Assembly (NCBI GenBank): GCA_031274555.1
Contig: JAISPZ010000115.1
Coordinates: 1-64,000, forward strand
Length of the DNA stretch: 64,000 nucleotides
Direction of reading: 5' to 3'
Origin: Bacteroidales bacterium
GTDB taxonomy: Bacteria > Bacteroidota > Bacteroidia > Bacteroidales > P3
Shown here: piece after piece, positions 25,710 to 34,998 of the stretch
Layout of the letters: every line of letters starts with the position of its first letter
Position numbering within the stretch: position 1 is the first letter of the stretch
Notes under the pieces: generated by a model
Seen by the model: only the letters and a program-made list of their open reading frames with translations
What the model was told of the DNA's origin: nothing
Database searches by the model: none
Made by a program: the position numbers and the translations under genes

Positions 25710-26576
25710 ATGAATACAAAAATTGATTTTCGTTTACTGCTTGTCGGCATTTTGCTGACCACGTTTGGTGTTTCGTTCTCACAGGCACAGGTGCTTGAAA
25801 ACGCTCCACCGTTAGATAATTTTTATGAAAAAATAAATTTCAAAGATCGTCAGCCACGCCCCGATGTTTTTGTGCGCGATGCTGATGTTTATATGAAAAA
25901 CCGCATTTGGCGAACGATTGATTTTCGTGCTAAAATGAACCAATATTTATACTACCCTATCGAACCTGTTCAAGATAGAGTTTCTCTTATGAGTTTAGTA
26001 CTGAAAGGTATGGAAGACGGTACGATTATCGCTTATGATCCCATCACGGACGACTTTACAAAGCAACTCACTTATGAAGAATTTTTAAAACAAAATACTT
26101 CCGAAAGGGAAATACAAAAAGAAGATTTGGATAACCCGGGTGAATATATCACGACAAAAGAAACTACTTCTTTTAGAAAGGAAAATGTAAAAATGTTACG
26201 CGTGAAAGAAGACTGGTTTATCGACAAACATCGCTCCGTACGGGATGTTCGTATTTTGGGAATAGCACCCGTTATTCAGCAGTTTGACAATAATAACGAG
26301 CTTAAAGGTAATCAGACGTTGTTTTGGCTTTATTACAAGCAAATTCGCCCCGAATTTGCAAGAACTGAATCGTTTAATCGCCATAACAGTGCTATGCGCC
26401 CATCTTATGATGATGTTTTTTCTCAAGATCGCCTTTTTGAAAGTTATATCACAAAAATGGACAATATGCAGGATCGCAGTATCCAGTCGTATGCACAGGG
26501 TGTCGATATTATGTATGAAGCAGAAAGAATGAAAGATATTCTCTTTAAAATGGAACATGATTTGTGGTCTTTCTAA
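25710..26576 (+). CDS. porN: type IX secretion ring protein PorN/GldN
   Basis: Start ATG 25710 gives the signal peptide MNTKIDFRLLLVGILLTTFGVSFSQAQ; the frame opens at 25686 but that extension has no signal-peptide features. The 288-residue protein has NRIWRTIDFRAKMNQYLYYP and VRDVRILGIAPVIQ, typical of PorN/GldN, the periplasmic partner of PorK. It is the last gene of the cluster and is followed by a strong terminator. Confidence 0.93.
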   Translation: MNTKIDFRLLLVGILLTTFGVSFSQAQVLENAPPLDNFYEKINFKDRQPRPDVFVRDADVYMKNRIWRTIDFRAKMNQYLYYPIEPVQDRVSLMSLVLKGMEDGTIIAYDPITDDFTKQLTYEEFLKQNTSEREIQKEDLDNPGEYITTKETTSFRKENVKMLRVKEDWFIDKHRSVRDVRILGIAPVIQQFDNNNELKGNQTLFWLYYKQIRPEFARTESFNRHNSAMRPSYDDVFSQDRLFESYITKMDNMQDRSIQSYAQGVDIMYEAERMKDILFKMEHDLWSF

Positions 26577-26600
26577 TAATTGCCAAACTCGACTAATATT

Positions 26601-26632
26601 AAAGCCGCTGTTGGAAAACGGCGGCTTTTTTT
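26601..26632 (+). terminator. intrinsic terminator of the porPKLMN cluster
   Basis: A 12-bp stem AAAGCCGCTGTT / AACGGCGGCTTT with a single T-G wobble and a GGAA tetraloop is followed by a T tract. It lies 24 nt after the porN stop and just before the recG ATG (26637). Confidence 0.88.
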
Positions 26633-26636
26633 GTCT

Positions 26637-28745
26637 ATGCAAAAAGTATTTGATTTTTTCTCACAGGAACTGACATATCTCAAAGGAGTGGGTCCCGCCA
26701 AAGCTGCTGCAATGGCGCAAGAGGGGCTACGTACTTATGGGGATCTTCTCGACTATTTTCCGTTCCGCTATATAGACAAAAGTAACTTTATACATATTTC
26801 GCAAATAAAAGACGACAAATCTTTTGTTGTGCTAAAGGGAAAAATTATAGACGTTAAGGAAATCGGCGCAGGCAGAAATAAACGTCTTACAGCCGTTCTA
26901 AAAGACGAAACAGGCATAATAGACCTTATATGGTTTTCGGGCATAAAATATATTTCCACAAAAGTAAGACTAAATAAGTGGTACTCTATCTTTGGAAAAC
27001 CTGTAAGATATTTTAACGACTTTAATATCACTCATCCCGAAATCGAAGAGATAGATCCATCACAGACAAACACCGCGGGACAAGAGCTACTTCAACCTGT
27101 ATATTCATTAAGCGAAAAAATGAAAAAAAGCGGACTTACAATCCGCTCTATGGCAGCAATAACAAAAAATCTTCTCTTGCAGGCAGAACGGCTGATACCC
27201 GAAACTTTGCCACTGAACATTATCCATGACCACAAGCTCATGCCAAGAGAAGAAGCCTATCGCCAAATACACCATCCCTCGTCGTTGCAAGAGATGAATA
27301 AAGCAAGTCGCCGTTTAAAATTCGAGGAACTTTTTTTATTACAGATGATAGTGCAGCTCGAAAAGCAAAAAAAGCAACAACAGCAAGGACATATCTTTGA
27401 TAAAGTAGGTGATTTTTTTCTGAAATTTTATAACAACAACTTGCCTTTTGAACTCACAGGAGCGCAAAAAAGAGTTATAAAAGAAATTCGTTCAAACACA
27501 AAAACAGGTTTTCAGATGAACCGTCTTCTGCAAGGGGATGTCGGCAGCGGAAAAACAATGGTCGCACTTATGACAATGCTTATCGCGTGTGACAACAACT
27601 ATCAGGCATGCCTTATGGTCCCAACAGAAATTCTTGCCCGACAACATTTCACATCAATATCAAAAATGCTTAAAGGGCTTGATGTGAATGTGGCGATTTT
27701 GACAGGAAGCACTCTGCTTTCCGAAAGAAGAACTCTTTTACCTGCACTAAAAGACGGACAAATAAATATTCTTATAGGAACTCACGCTCTACTCGAAGAC
27801 AAAGTAGAATTTAATAATCTTGGTCTTGTTGTTATAGACGAACAACATCGTTTTGGAGTTGCGCAGAGAGCACGTCTATGGAAAAAAAATAATATTCCTC
27901 CACACGTGCTTGTAATGACTGCCACACCCATTCCGCGCACACTTGGAATGACATTATATGGCGATTTGGAAATATCCGTTATTGACGAACTGCCTTTGGG
28001 ACGAAAAGAAGTAAAAACAGTTCAATCAACAGATGCAGAACGGCTCAAACTTTTTGGTTTTATAAAAAGAGAAATTGCAAAAGGAAGACAGGCTTACATT
28101 GTCTATCCACTTATTCAGGAGTCGGAAAAGTTCGATCTAAAAGATTTAATGGATGGCTATAAAAGTATAGAACGCTCCTTTCCTGCGCCGGATTACAATA
28201 TAAGTATTGTACATGGGAAAATGAAAAGCGACACTAAAGATTACGAAATGCAGCGTTTCAAAAAGGGGGAAACGCAGATAATGGTTTCAACAACCGTAAT
28301 TGAAGTTGGTGTAGATGTTCCGAATGCAACTGTCATGGTTATTGAAAATAGCGAACGTTTTGGTCTTTCGCAACTTCATCAGTTGAGGGGGCGTGTCGGA
28401 CGTGGCGGCGAGCAGTCATATTGTATTTTGATGACAAAAGATAATTTGAGTAAAGACGCAAGAGAACGTATAGAAACGATGGTATCAACAACAGACGGTT
28501 TCAAAATTGCAGAAGTGGATATGAGACTACGCGGACCGGGCAATATACAGGGAACACAGCAGAGCGGCATGCCCAAACTTAAAATTGCAGATATAGTAGA
28601 AGACGAGGAGCTAATGCACATCGCGAAAGCCTCTGCAATAGCTGTTCTCAAAGAAGATCCTCATCTTGAAATGACAAAAAATTTTACGCTACGAAAAGAA
28701 TTGAATGAAAAAAAACATGGAGAATTTTGGGCAAAAATATCATAA
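26637..28745 (+). CDS. recG: ATP-dependent DNA helicase RecG
   Basis: RecG remodels stalled replication forks and branch-migrates Holliday junctions. The start ATG 26637 gives MQKVFDFFSQELTYLKGVGPAKA and 702 residues; the open frame further upstream crosses the terminator hairpin and should be ignored. It has an N-terminal wedge OB-fold (about 55-150), Walker A GDVGSGKT, the DEQH box VVIDEQHRFG, TATPIPRTL, and the C-terminal QLRGRVGRG and GPGNIQGTQQSG (TRG-like) blocks. Its end overlaps the uvrA start by 41 nt. Confidence 0.95.
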   Translation: MQKVFDFFSQELTYLKGVGPAKAAAMAQEGLRTYGDLLDYFPFRYIDKSNFIHISQIKDDKSFVVLKGKIIDVKEIGAGRNKRLTAVLKDETGIIDLIWFSGIKYISTKVRLNKWYSIFGKPVRYFNDFNITHPEIEEIDPSQTNTAGQELLQPVYSLSEKMKKSGLTIRSMAAITKNLLLQAERLIPETLPLNIIHDHKLMPREEAYRQIHHPSSLQEMNKASRRLKFEELFLLQMIVQLEKQKKQQQQGHIFDKVGDFFLKFYNNNLPFELTGAQKRVIKEIRSNTKTGFQMNRLLQGDVGSGKTMVALMTMLIACDNNYQACLMVPTEILARQHFTSISKMLKGLDVNVAILTGSTLLSERRTLLPALKDGQINILIGTHALLEDKVEFNNLGLVVIDEQHRFGVAQRARLWKKNNIPPHVLVMTATPIPRTLGMTLYGDLEISVIDELPLGRKEVKTVQSTDAERLKLFGFIKREIAKGRQAYIVYPLIQESEKFDLKDLMDGYKSIERSFPAPDYNISIVHGKMKSDTKDYEMQRFKKGETQIMVSTTVIEVGVDVPNATVMVIENSERFGLSQLHQLRGRVGRGGEQSYCILMTKDNLSKDARERIETMVSTTDGFKIAEVDMRLRGPGNIQGTQQSGMPKLKIADIVEDEELMHIAKASAIAVLKEDPHLEMTKNFTLRKELNEKKHGEFWAKIS

Positions 28746-31590
28746 CACTTTACGTGTATTCGGTGCGCGTGTTCACAATCTAAAAAACATAGATGTAGAA
28801 ATTCCACGTAACACGCTAACCGTTATCACAGGACTTAGTGGCAGTGGAAAATCATCTCTCGCATTCGACACAATATACGCAGAGGGGCAACGCAGATATA
28901 TGGAAACATTTTCTGCTTATGCCCGTAATTTTATCGGCAATATAGAACGTCCTGATGTGGACAAAATAGAGGGACTAAGTCCTGTTATTGCAATTGAGCA
29001 AAAAACGACAAATAAAAATCCGCGCTCTACCGTAGGCACGGTAACGGAAGTGTATGACTACTTACGACTTCTCTATGCACGTACAGGCGAAGCATATTCT
29101 TACGTTACAGGTGAAAAAATGGTTCGCTATACCGAAGAACAAATGCTTGAGATGTTAAAAAAGGAATATGACGAAAAAGAAGTTTTGCTTCTCGCTCCAA
29201 TTGTAAAGGGCAGAAAAGGTCATTACCGCGAACTTTTTGAAGATATACGAAAGCAAGGATTTTTAAAAGTGAGGGTGGACGGAAATATCGAGGAAATAAC
29301 ATTCGGAATGCATCTCGACAGGTATAAAATTCACGATGTTGAACTTGTTATTGATAGCCTTACCGTAAACGAAAAAAATGAAACTCGTCTTAAACAGAGT
29401 GTGAAACAAGCGTTAAAGAGAGGTGAAAACAACATCCTTGTAATAGAAAAAAAAACGAAAAAATCACGCTATTACAGCAAAAATTTAATGTGTCCAACTT
29501 CGTTCATCTCTTACCCCGAACCAGAGCCAAATACTTTTTCGTTCAACTCCCCTTATGGTGCCTGCCCGCACTGTGGCGGACTTGGAACTGTAACAAGCAT
29601 TGATATAGAAAAAATCATTCCTGACAGAAACAAAAGTATTGTTGAGGGAGGAATTACACCTGTTCAACTCAACAGAGGAGGAAAAAGCACATGGAAAGAT
29701 GAACAGACAGGTAATAATTACACGCTTCATCAAATAAAAAAAATAGCAGAAAAATTTGACTTTGACTTTAACACACCTCTCAATAAAGTTCCACAAGAAG
29801 CGATTGATGCAATTCTCTACGGTATAACGTCAAGTATAAAAGAAAAACGCGCGGGAGTTGTTATAGAAAAAAAAATTGACTTTGACGGTCTTGTAAAACA
29901 CATCGAAAATGTTCACAGTCACGATTTGCCGTCCATGCAAAAGTGGGCATCTCAATTTATGCACAAACAAATATGTCCCGAATGTAATGGCAAACGTCTT
30001 GGGAAAATATCACTAAGTTTTAAAATCGACAATCTTAATATTGCGGATATTGCAGCAATGCAGATAAGCGATCTCTACTTGTGGGTTCTCGGTGTTTCCG
30101 AACGTCTTAACGATTTTCAAAAAAAAATAGGCAGTGAAATTTTACGCGAACTTTCGATAAAAATTAAGTTTCTCCTTGATGTCGGACTTGACTATCTCTC
30201 ACTAAACAGAGAGTCCACAGGACTTTCGGGAGGTGAGTCGCAACGTATCCGATTAGCAACTCAAATAGGCTCGAAACTCGTTAATGTGCTTTATATTTTA
30301 GACGAGCCAAGCATAGGACTCCATCAGCGCGATAATAGAAAACTTATTGCTTCTTTAAAGCAGTTGCGAGATATGGGCAACACCGTTATCGTTGTTGAGC
30401 ACGACGAAGAGATGATGCGCGAGGCAGATTATATTATAGACTTGGGACCCGGTGCGGGCGAAAACGGAGGCAAGATTACAGCTACAGGTTATCTTAATGA
30501 ATTTCTGAAAACATCAACAATTACCACCGACTATCTTAACGGTATTCGTAAAATTGAACCGCCTTTAACACTACGTAAAGATAATGGGAAATTTTTAACG
30601 CTTAAAGGTGCTGTCGGAAACAATCTTAAAAACGTAACATTAAAACTTCCACTCGGAAAATTCGTTTGCATTACAGGCGTATCGGGAAGTGGAAAATCGT
30701 CACTTATCACACAGACATTGCGCCCCGCTCTTTCAAAACTTTTTTATCGCTCGTGGCAACAGCCACTCCCGTACAAGTCGTTGGATGGAACGGAGAACAT
30801 AGATAAAATGATTGAGATAGACCAGCAGCCGATTGGTCGCACCCCACGCTCGAACCCCGCGACATACGTTGGATTTTTTGACGAGATACGAACCCTGTAC
30901 GCATCACTCCCAAAAGCAAAAATAAGAGGATATTTGCCGGGTAGATTTTCGTTTAATGTTAAAGGTGGCAGGTGCGAAAGATGTTGCGGAGCGGGGGTAG
31001 AAACGATAGAAATGAATTTTTTGCCAGATGTATATGTTACATGCGAAGAATGTTACGGCAAGAGATATAATCCTGAAACGCTTGAAATTCGTTACAGAGG
31101 AAAGTCGATAAACGATGTGTTAGAAATGAGTATGGAGCAGGCAGAAACATTTTTTGAAAATATACCTGCTCTTGCGAATAAAATAAAAGTGCTTAATTCG
31201 GTAGGACTTGGCTATATATCGCTTGGACAAGCCGCCACAACGCTTTCAGGTGGGGAGGCGCAAAGAATAAAACTTGCAACAGAACTTGTCAGAAAGGGAA
31301 CAGGAAAGACACTCTATATACTTGATGAGCCGACAACAGGTCTTCATTTTGAAGATATTCGCATATTGCTTTCGGTATTGCAAAAATTAGTCGATAGTGG
31401 CAACACTGTTGTCGTTATCGAACATAATTTAGATGTGATAAAATGTGCAGATCGTATTATTGATTTGGGTCCTGACGGAGGAAAAGGCGGAGGAAATATT
31501 ATTGCAGAGGGAACGCCAGCCGAAATAGCGAAAAATGATAACAGTATAACAGGAAAATATTTGCGTCCTTTCACGCACAACGCACACTAA
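28705..31590 (+). CDS. uvrA: excinuclease ABC subunit UvrA
   Basis: UvrA recognises bulky DNA lesions in nucleotide excision repair. The 961-residue protein has two ABC ATPase halves: Walker [10 protein letters not shown] near the N-terminus and GVSGSGKSS near the middle, and two signature blocks [14 protein letters not shown] and [14 protein letters not shown]. The second zinc module ([22 protein letters not shown]) is intact. In the first, the usual CPxC has become CPTS while the partner CPHC is kept, so that zinc site is probably lost. The ATG at 28717 (MENFGQ) is an alternative start. It overlaps recG out of frame. Confidence 0.95.
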   Translation: MKKNMENFGQKYHNTLRVFGARVHNLKNIDVEIPRNTLTVITGLSGSGKSSLAFDTIYAEGQRRYMETFSAYARNFIGNIERPDVDKIEGLSPVIAIEQKTTNKNPRSTVGTVTEVYDYLRLLYARTGEAYSYVTGEKMVRYTEEQMLEMLKKEYDEKEVLLLAPIVKGRKGHYRELFEDIRKQGFLKVRVDGNIEEITFGMHLDRYKIHDVELVIDSLTVNEKNETRLKQSVKQALKRGENNILVIEKKTKKSRYYSKNLMCPTSFISYPEPEPNTFSFNSPYGACPHCGGLGTVTSIDIEKIIPDRNKSIVEGGITPVQLNRGGKSTWKDEQTGNNYTLHQIKKIAEKFDFDFNTPLNKVPQEAIDAILYGITSSIKEKRAGVVIEKKIDFDGLVKHIENVHSHDLPSMQKWASQFMHKQICPECNGKRLGKISLSFKIDNLNIADIAAMQISDLYLWVLGVSERLNDFQKKIGSEILRELSIKIKFLLDVGLDYLSLNRESTGLSGGESQRIRLATQIGSKLVNVLYILDEPSIGLHQRDNRKLIASLKQLRDMGNTVIVVEHDEEMMREADYIIDLGPGAGENGGKITATGYLNEFLKTSTITTDYLNGIRKIEPPLTLRKDNGKFLTLKGAVGNNLKNVTLKLPLGKFVCITGVSGSGKSSLITQTLRPALSKLFYRSWQQPLPYKSLDGTENIDKMIEIDQQPIGRTPRSNPATYVGFFDEIRTLYASLPKAKIRGYLPGRFSFNVKGGRCERCCGAGVETIEMNFLPDVYVTCEECYGKRYNPETLEIRYRGKSINDVLEMSMEQAETFFENIPALANKIKVLNSVGLGYISLGQAATTLSGGEAQRIKLATELVRKGTGKTLYILDEPTTGLHFEDIRILLSVLQKLVDSGNTVVVIEHNLDVIKCADRIIDLGPDGGKGGGNIIAEGTPAEIAKNDNSITGKYLRPFTHNAH

Positions 31591-31606
31591 CAAAAACTAA
31601 TGGAAT

Positions 31607-33295
31607 ATGATAGAAATTCTTTGTAAAAACAACGGAGTAGTCAAAAAGTACGAAAAAGGCATAACGTTGCGGGAAATCGCAAACGACCAAAATATCACAC
31701 TAAAAGGTGAAATTCTTGGCGCAAATATAAATAACCAGCTACGCGAACTATCGTACGGGATATACGAAAACTCAAGGGTATCGTTCGTTGATATTACGTC
31801 CACAAACGGCTATATGATGTATATTCGTTCGCTGTTTTTTGTGCTCTACAAAGCAATTGATGATATTTATCCTAAAGCGTCTTTTCATGTAGAACATTCC
31901 CTACCCTACGGCTTCTACTGCGAAATAGAAAATTTGCACGAAAATTCATGCGAAAATTTATGCGACGAGTCACTAAAAAAAATCAAAAAGCGCGTAGAGG
32001 AAATTATTGAAATGGATATACCGTTTATCCATCAATCCATACCTACCGAAGAAGTAATTGAGCTGTACAGAGAAAAAGGATTTCTTGAAAAGGTCGCCCT
32101 TTTTGAAACGAGAAATCAACTTTTTTCATCAATTTATAAACTTGAAGACAAGATAAATTATTTTTACAACGCGCTACTCCCATCAACAGGATACATCAAG
32201 CAGTATAGCATTGAGCCGTACTGCAACGGAATAATTGTATCCGCACCACGAACACCGCAAGACGATGTCGCAAACGGAAACAATTCTGCACAGAAGGATG
32301 CTCAAATGCAACTTTTCGAAATTTTTCAGGAGCATAAAAAATGGCTCGAAATTCTTGGCGTTCCATATCTGGGTTACCTCAATAAAAAAGTACTTTCTGG
32401 AGAGTCAGGGCGACTAATAAAAATTTCCGAAGCACTTCACGAGAAAAAAATTGCATTTATCGCAGACAAGATAAAAGAACATCAAAGTGCGAAAGTCGTT
32501 CTTATCAGCGGACCGTCTTCATCAGGAAAAACAACTTTCAGCAAACGTCTTGGAGTACACTTGCAGGTGCTCGGCTTTCAGACACAGGAAATTTCGTTAG
32601 ACAATTATTTTGTCGATAGAGAGCATACTCCAAAAGATGAAAACGGCGACTATGATTTTGAAGCACTCGAAGCACTTGATATTGAATTTTTTAATGAACA
32701 ACTTGCAATGCTGTTGTCGAAAGAAAATGCAGAAGTAGAAATTCCTGCTTTCGACTTCAAAACAGGCAAAAGGACGTTTAAGGGCGACAAAATAAAAATG
32801 ACACCAAAAACAATTCTTATAATTGAGGGTATTCATGCTCTTAATCCCTCACTCACAAATAAAGTTGCGCGTAAGCTAAAATATAATATTTTCTGTTCTG
32901 CCCTCACACATATCACAATAGATTCTCAAAATCTCGTAAAAAGCACCGACAATCGTATGTTAAGACGTATAGTGCGCGACTATCATTACAGGGGTTATTC
33001 CGCTACTGAAACAATCCGCAGATGGGACAGCGTTCGCAAGGGGGAAAACAAATATATTTTTCCATATCAGGCGCACGCCGACATTATGTTTAATTCCGCA
33101 CTTCTCTTTGAACTTGGTGTAATAAAAAAAGTTGTAGAACCTCTTTTGCAAGACGTTCCTCAAACAAGTGATGAATATCTTGAGGCGGAACGTCTTCTAA
33201 AATTTCTTTCTTATTTTAAACAGATAGATGCAACTGAAATACCGCCTACTTCAATTCTGCGCGAATTTCTTGGCGGTAGCAGTTTTAGATATTAA
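31607..33295 (+). CDS. nucleoside (uridine) kinase with TGS/ThrRS-like N-terminal domains
   Basis: The 562-residue protein combines a TGS-like ubiquitin-fold domain (about 1-65), a threonyl-tRNA-synthetase second-additional-domain-like region (about 75-200, with HVEHSLPYGFYCEIE) and a C-terminal uridine-kinase/phosphoribulokinase-type P-loop kinase (Walker A ISGPSSSGKTTFSKRL, EISLDNYFVDRE, TILIIEGIHAL). Proteins with this layout are common in Bacteroidota and Firmicutes and are annotated as nucleoside kinases; the role of the N-terminal part is not known. It starts 16 nt after uvrA. Confidence 0.85.
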   Translation: MIEILCKNNGVVKKYEKGITLREIANDQNITLKGEILGANINNQLRELSYGIYENSRVSFVDITSTNGYMMYIRSLFFVLYKAIDDIYPKASFHVEHSLPYGFYCEIENLHENSCENLCDESLKKIKKRVEEIIEMDIPFIHQSIPTEEVIELYREKGFLEKVALFETRNQLFSSIYKLEDKINYFYNALLPSTGYIKQYSIEPYCNGIIVSAPRTPQDDVANGNNSAQKDAQMQLFEIFQEHKKWLEILGVPYLGYLNKKVLSGESGRLIKISEALHEKKIAFIADKIKEHQSAKVVLISGPSSSGKTTFSKRLGVHLQVLGFQTQEISLDNYFVDREHTPKDENGDYDFEALEALDIEFFNEQLAMLLSKENAEVEIPAFDFKTGKRTFKGDKIKMTPKTILIIEGIHALNPSLTNKVARKLKYNIFCSALTHITIDSQNLVKSTDNRMLRRIVRDYHYRGYSATETIRRWDSVRKGENKYIFPYQAHADIMFNSALLFELGVIKKVVEPLLQDVPQTSDEYLEAERLLKFLSYFKQIDATEIPPTSILREFLGGSSFRY

Positions 33296-33314
33296 AATGT
33301 AGTAACTTCGCTGT

Positions 33315-33512
33315 ATGGATAAGATGACTAAAATACTTTGGATAGACGACGAAATAGAACTCTTAAAGCCGCATATACTTTTTTTAGAGGGGAAAGGTAT
33401 CGAAGTAAATACTGCAAACAACGGCAGTGATGCCCTGTCCGTACTGACATCTCTGACGGTTGATATTGTTTCCCTCGAAGAAATGATGTTGCCTGTTATT
33501 ATAATGCAATGA
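33315..33512 (+). pseudogene. porX: truncated porX (response regulator) remnant
   Basis: The 65-residue product begins MDKMTKILWIDDEIELLKPHILFLEGKG, which matches the first strand and helix of the PorX receiver domain (acidic pair Asp11-Asp12). It stops after SLEEMMLPVIIMQ. PorX normally has over 500 residues: a receiver domain, a helical linker and an alkaline-phosphatase-like PglZ domain. The phosphoacceptor position is Glu55 instead of Asp, and the sequence jumps from the phosphorylation loop to something like the LPVVMIT strand of the receiver, suggesting an internal deletion. tsaE follows at once (4-nt overlap). A working PorX could exist elsewhere in the genome. Confidence 0.75.
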
Positions 33513-33934
33513 CGATAACAATCCCCTCCCTTGACAAGTTGCCACAAGCAGCAGAAGCACTGTTAGAGCATTTTTCAGACGAACGTGTATTCGCATTTTT
33601 TGCTGATATGGGCGCAGGAAAAACAACATTTATTAAGGAACTGTGCAATGTCCTAAATGTGCAGGACACTGTTGTAAGCCCAACGTTTGCGATAGTAAAC
33701 GAATATCACACGAAAGATGAAACTCCTGTTTATCATTTCGACCTGTATCGTCTAAAAAACGCTTCCGAAGCATTTGACATCGGCTTCAACGAATATGTTT
33801 CTTCCGGCTCATACTGCTTTATCGAATGGTCGGAAGTTATAGACGGACATATAGCTACTCCATACGTACAAATAGAAATTTCGGTGGACGAAAACACTCT
33901 CGCCCGCCGTCTTACTGCTAAAATAATACGATGA
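33509..33934 (+). CDS. tsaE: tRNA threonylcarbamoyladenosine biosynthesis ATPase TsaE
   Basis: TsaE is the small ATPase that works with TsaB and TsaD in making t6A at position 37 of ANN-decoding tRNAs. The 141-residue protein has the Walker A GAGKTTFIKEL (near residue 35), the SPTFAIVNEY switch region, YHFDLYRL and the FIEWSEVI motif. It starts within the end of the porX remnant (ATGA overlap) and its stop overlaps the aroB start. A TsaC-family gene for the first step of the pathway is at 54598-55173. Confidence 0.93.
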   Translation: MTITIPSLDKLPQAAEALLEHFSDERVFAFFADMGAGKTTFIKELCNVLNVQDTVVSPTFAIVNEYHTKDETPVYHFDLYRLKNASEAFDIGFNEYVSSGSYCFIEWSEVIDGHIATPYVQIEISVDENTLARRLTAKIIR

Positions 33935-34998
33935 TAAAAACACACTCTCTCTCTGATTTAGGTACATTAGTAAAAAAATATTCTAATGTCATAGTGGTGG
34001 CAGATAAAAATTCTGCAAAATATACGTTGCCACTATTAGAGTTGCCGAAGGTGCAGACACTGCTAATTGACGGCAGGGAGCAATGCAAAAATATCGACAC
34101 CGTAGTAGAAATTTGGAAAAAATTTGAAGCCTTGCATTTGGATAGAAACTCGGTAGCAGTAAATCTTGGCGGAGGAGTTGTAAGCGATGTGTCCGGGTTT
34201 GCTGCAAGTACGTACAAACGTGGTATTCCATATATCAACGTCCCAACAACACTGCTTGCAATGGTGGATGCCTCGATAGGAGGAAAAACAGCCGTCAATG
34301 TGGACGGAATAAAAAATTTGGCGGGACTTTTCGCACTCCCTGCCGCTGTACTTATCGATATTAAATTTTTAGATACACTGCCTCTAAAAGAAAAAATGTC
34401 GGGATTTGCAGAGCTGATAAAGATGTACGCCATTACAAAAAAGACTCTTGATCTAACATATTTAACTTATGTTATAAGTGCATTTTCGGGCGGGGACAAA
34501 ATGCCTCTCGAAGAAGCAATACTTTTCTCTGCCAAACAAAAAGAAAAAGTCGTATCGAAAGATTTTACCGAACAAGGCTCGCGTAAAATACTCAATTTCG
34601 GTCATACGGTAGGACACGCGATAGAGTCGCTTTGCTTGAAAAAAAATATACCGCTCACGCATGGGGAAGCTGTGTTGTGGGGGATGGTAGCCGAGCTTTA
34701 CCTGTCTGTAAAACTGCTTGACTTCCCCATGAATGAGTATAATAAATTCAAGGCATTTGCCCACGAACATTACGATATACCACAAGGCATTTTAAACAAA
34801 AAAGATTTGCCTGTCCTAATGTCTTTTATTCGTAATGACAAAAAAAACTCTGGCGATAAAATCTATCCTGTACTCCTCTCCCACTACGGTGCCTGCCGTT
34901 GGGACATCCCTGTAAGCGAAGAAGACGTTAAAGACAGTATTATGCAACTTATTTTACAAGAAGTTTACAAACGTAAACTTGGTTGTTCGCTAAAATAA
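33931..34998 (+). CDS. aroB: 3-dehydroquinate synthase
   Basis: AroB converts DAHP to 3-dehydroquinate in the shikimate pathway. The 355 residues show the NAD-binding GGGVVSDVSGFAASTYKRGIP, the PTTLLAMVDASIGGKTAVN block, FGHTVGHAIES with metal-binding His residues and GEAVLWGM. The last 17 codons overlap the 3' end of the convergent T9SS cargo gene by 50 nt. The tail KRKLGCSLK lies in the overlap and probably has no function of its own. It overlaps tsaE by four bases. Confidence 0.94.
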   Translation: MIKTHSLSDLGTLVKKYSNVIVVADKNSAKYTLPLLELPKVQTLLIDGREQCKNIDTVVEIWKKFEALHLDRNSVAVNLGGGVVSDVSGFAASTYKRGIPYINVPTTLLAMVDASIGGKTAVNVDGIKNLAGLFALPAAVLIDIKFLDTLPLKEKMSGFAELIKMYAITKKTLDLTYLTYVISAFSGGDKMPLEEAILFSAKQKEKVVSKDFTEQGSRKILNFGHTVGHAIESLCLKKNIPLTHGEAVLWGMVAELYLSVKLLDFPMNEYNKFKAFAHEHYDIPQGILNKKDLPVLMSFIRNDKKNSGDKIYPVLLSHYGACRWDIPVSEEDVKDSIMQLILQEVYKRKLGCSLK

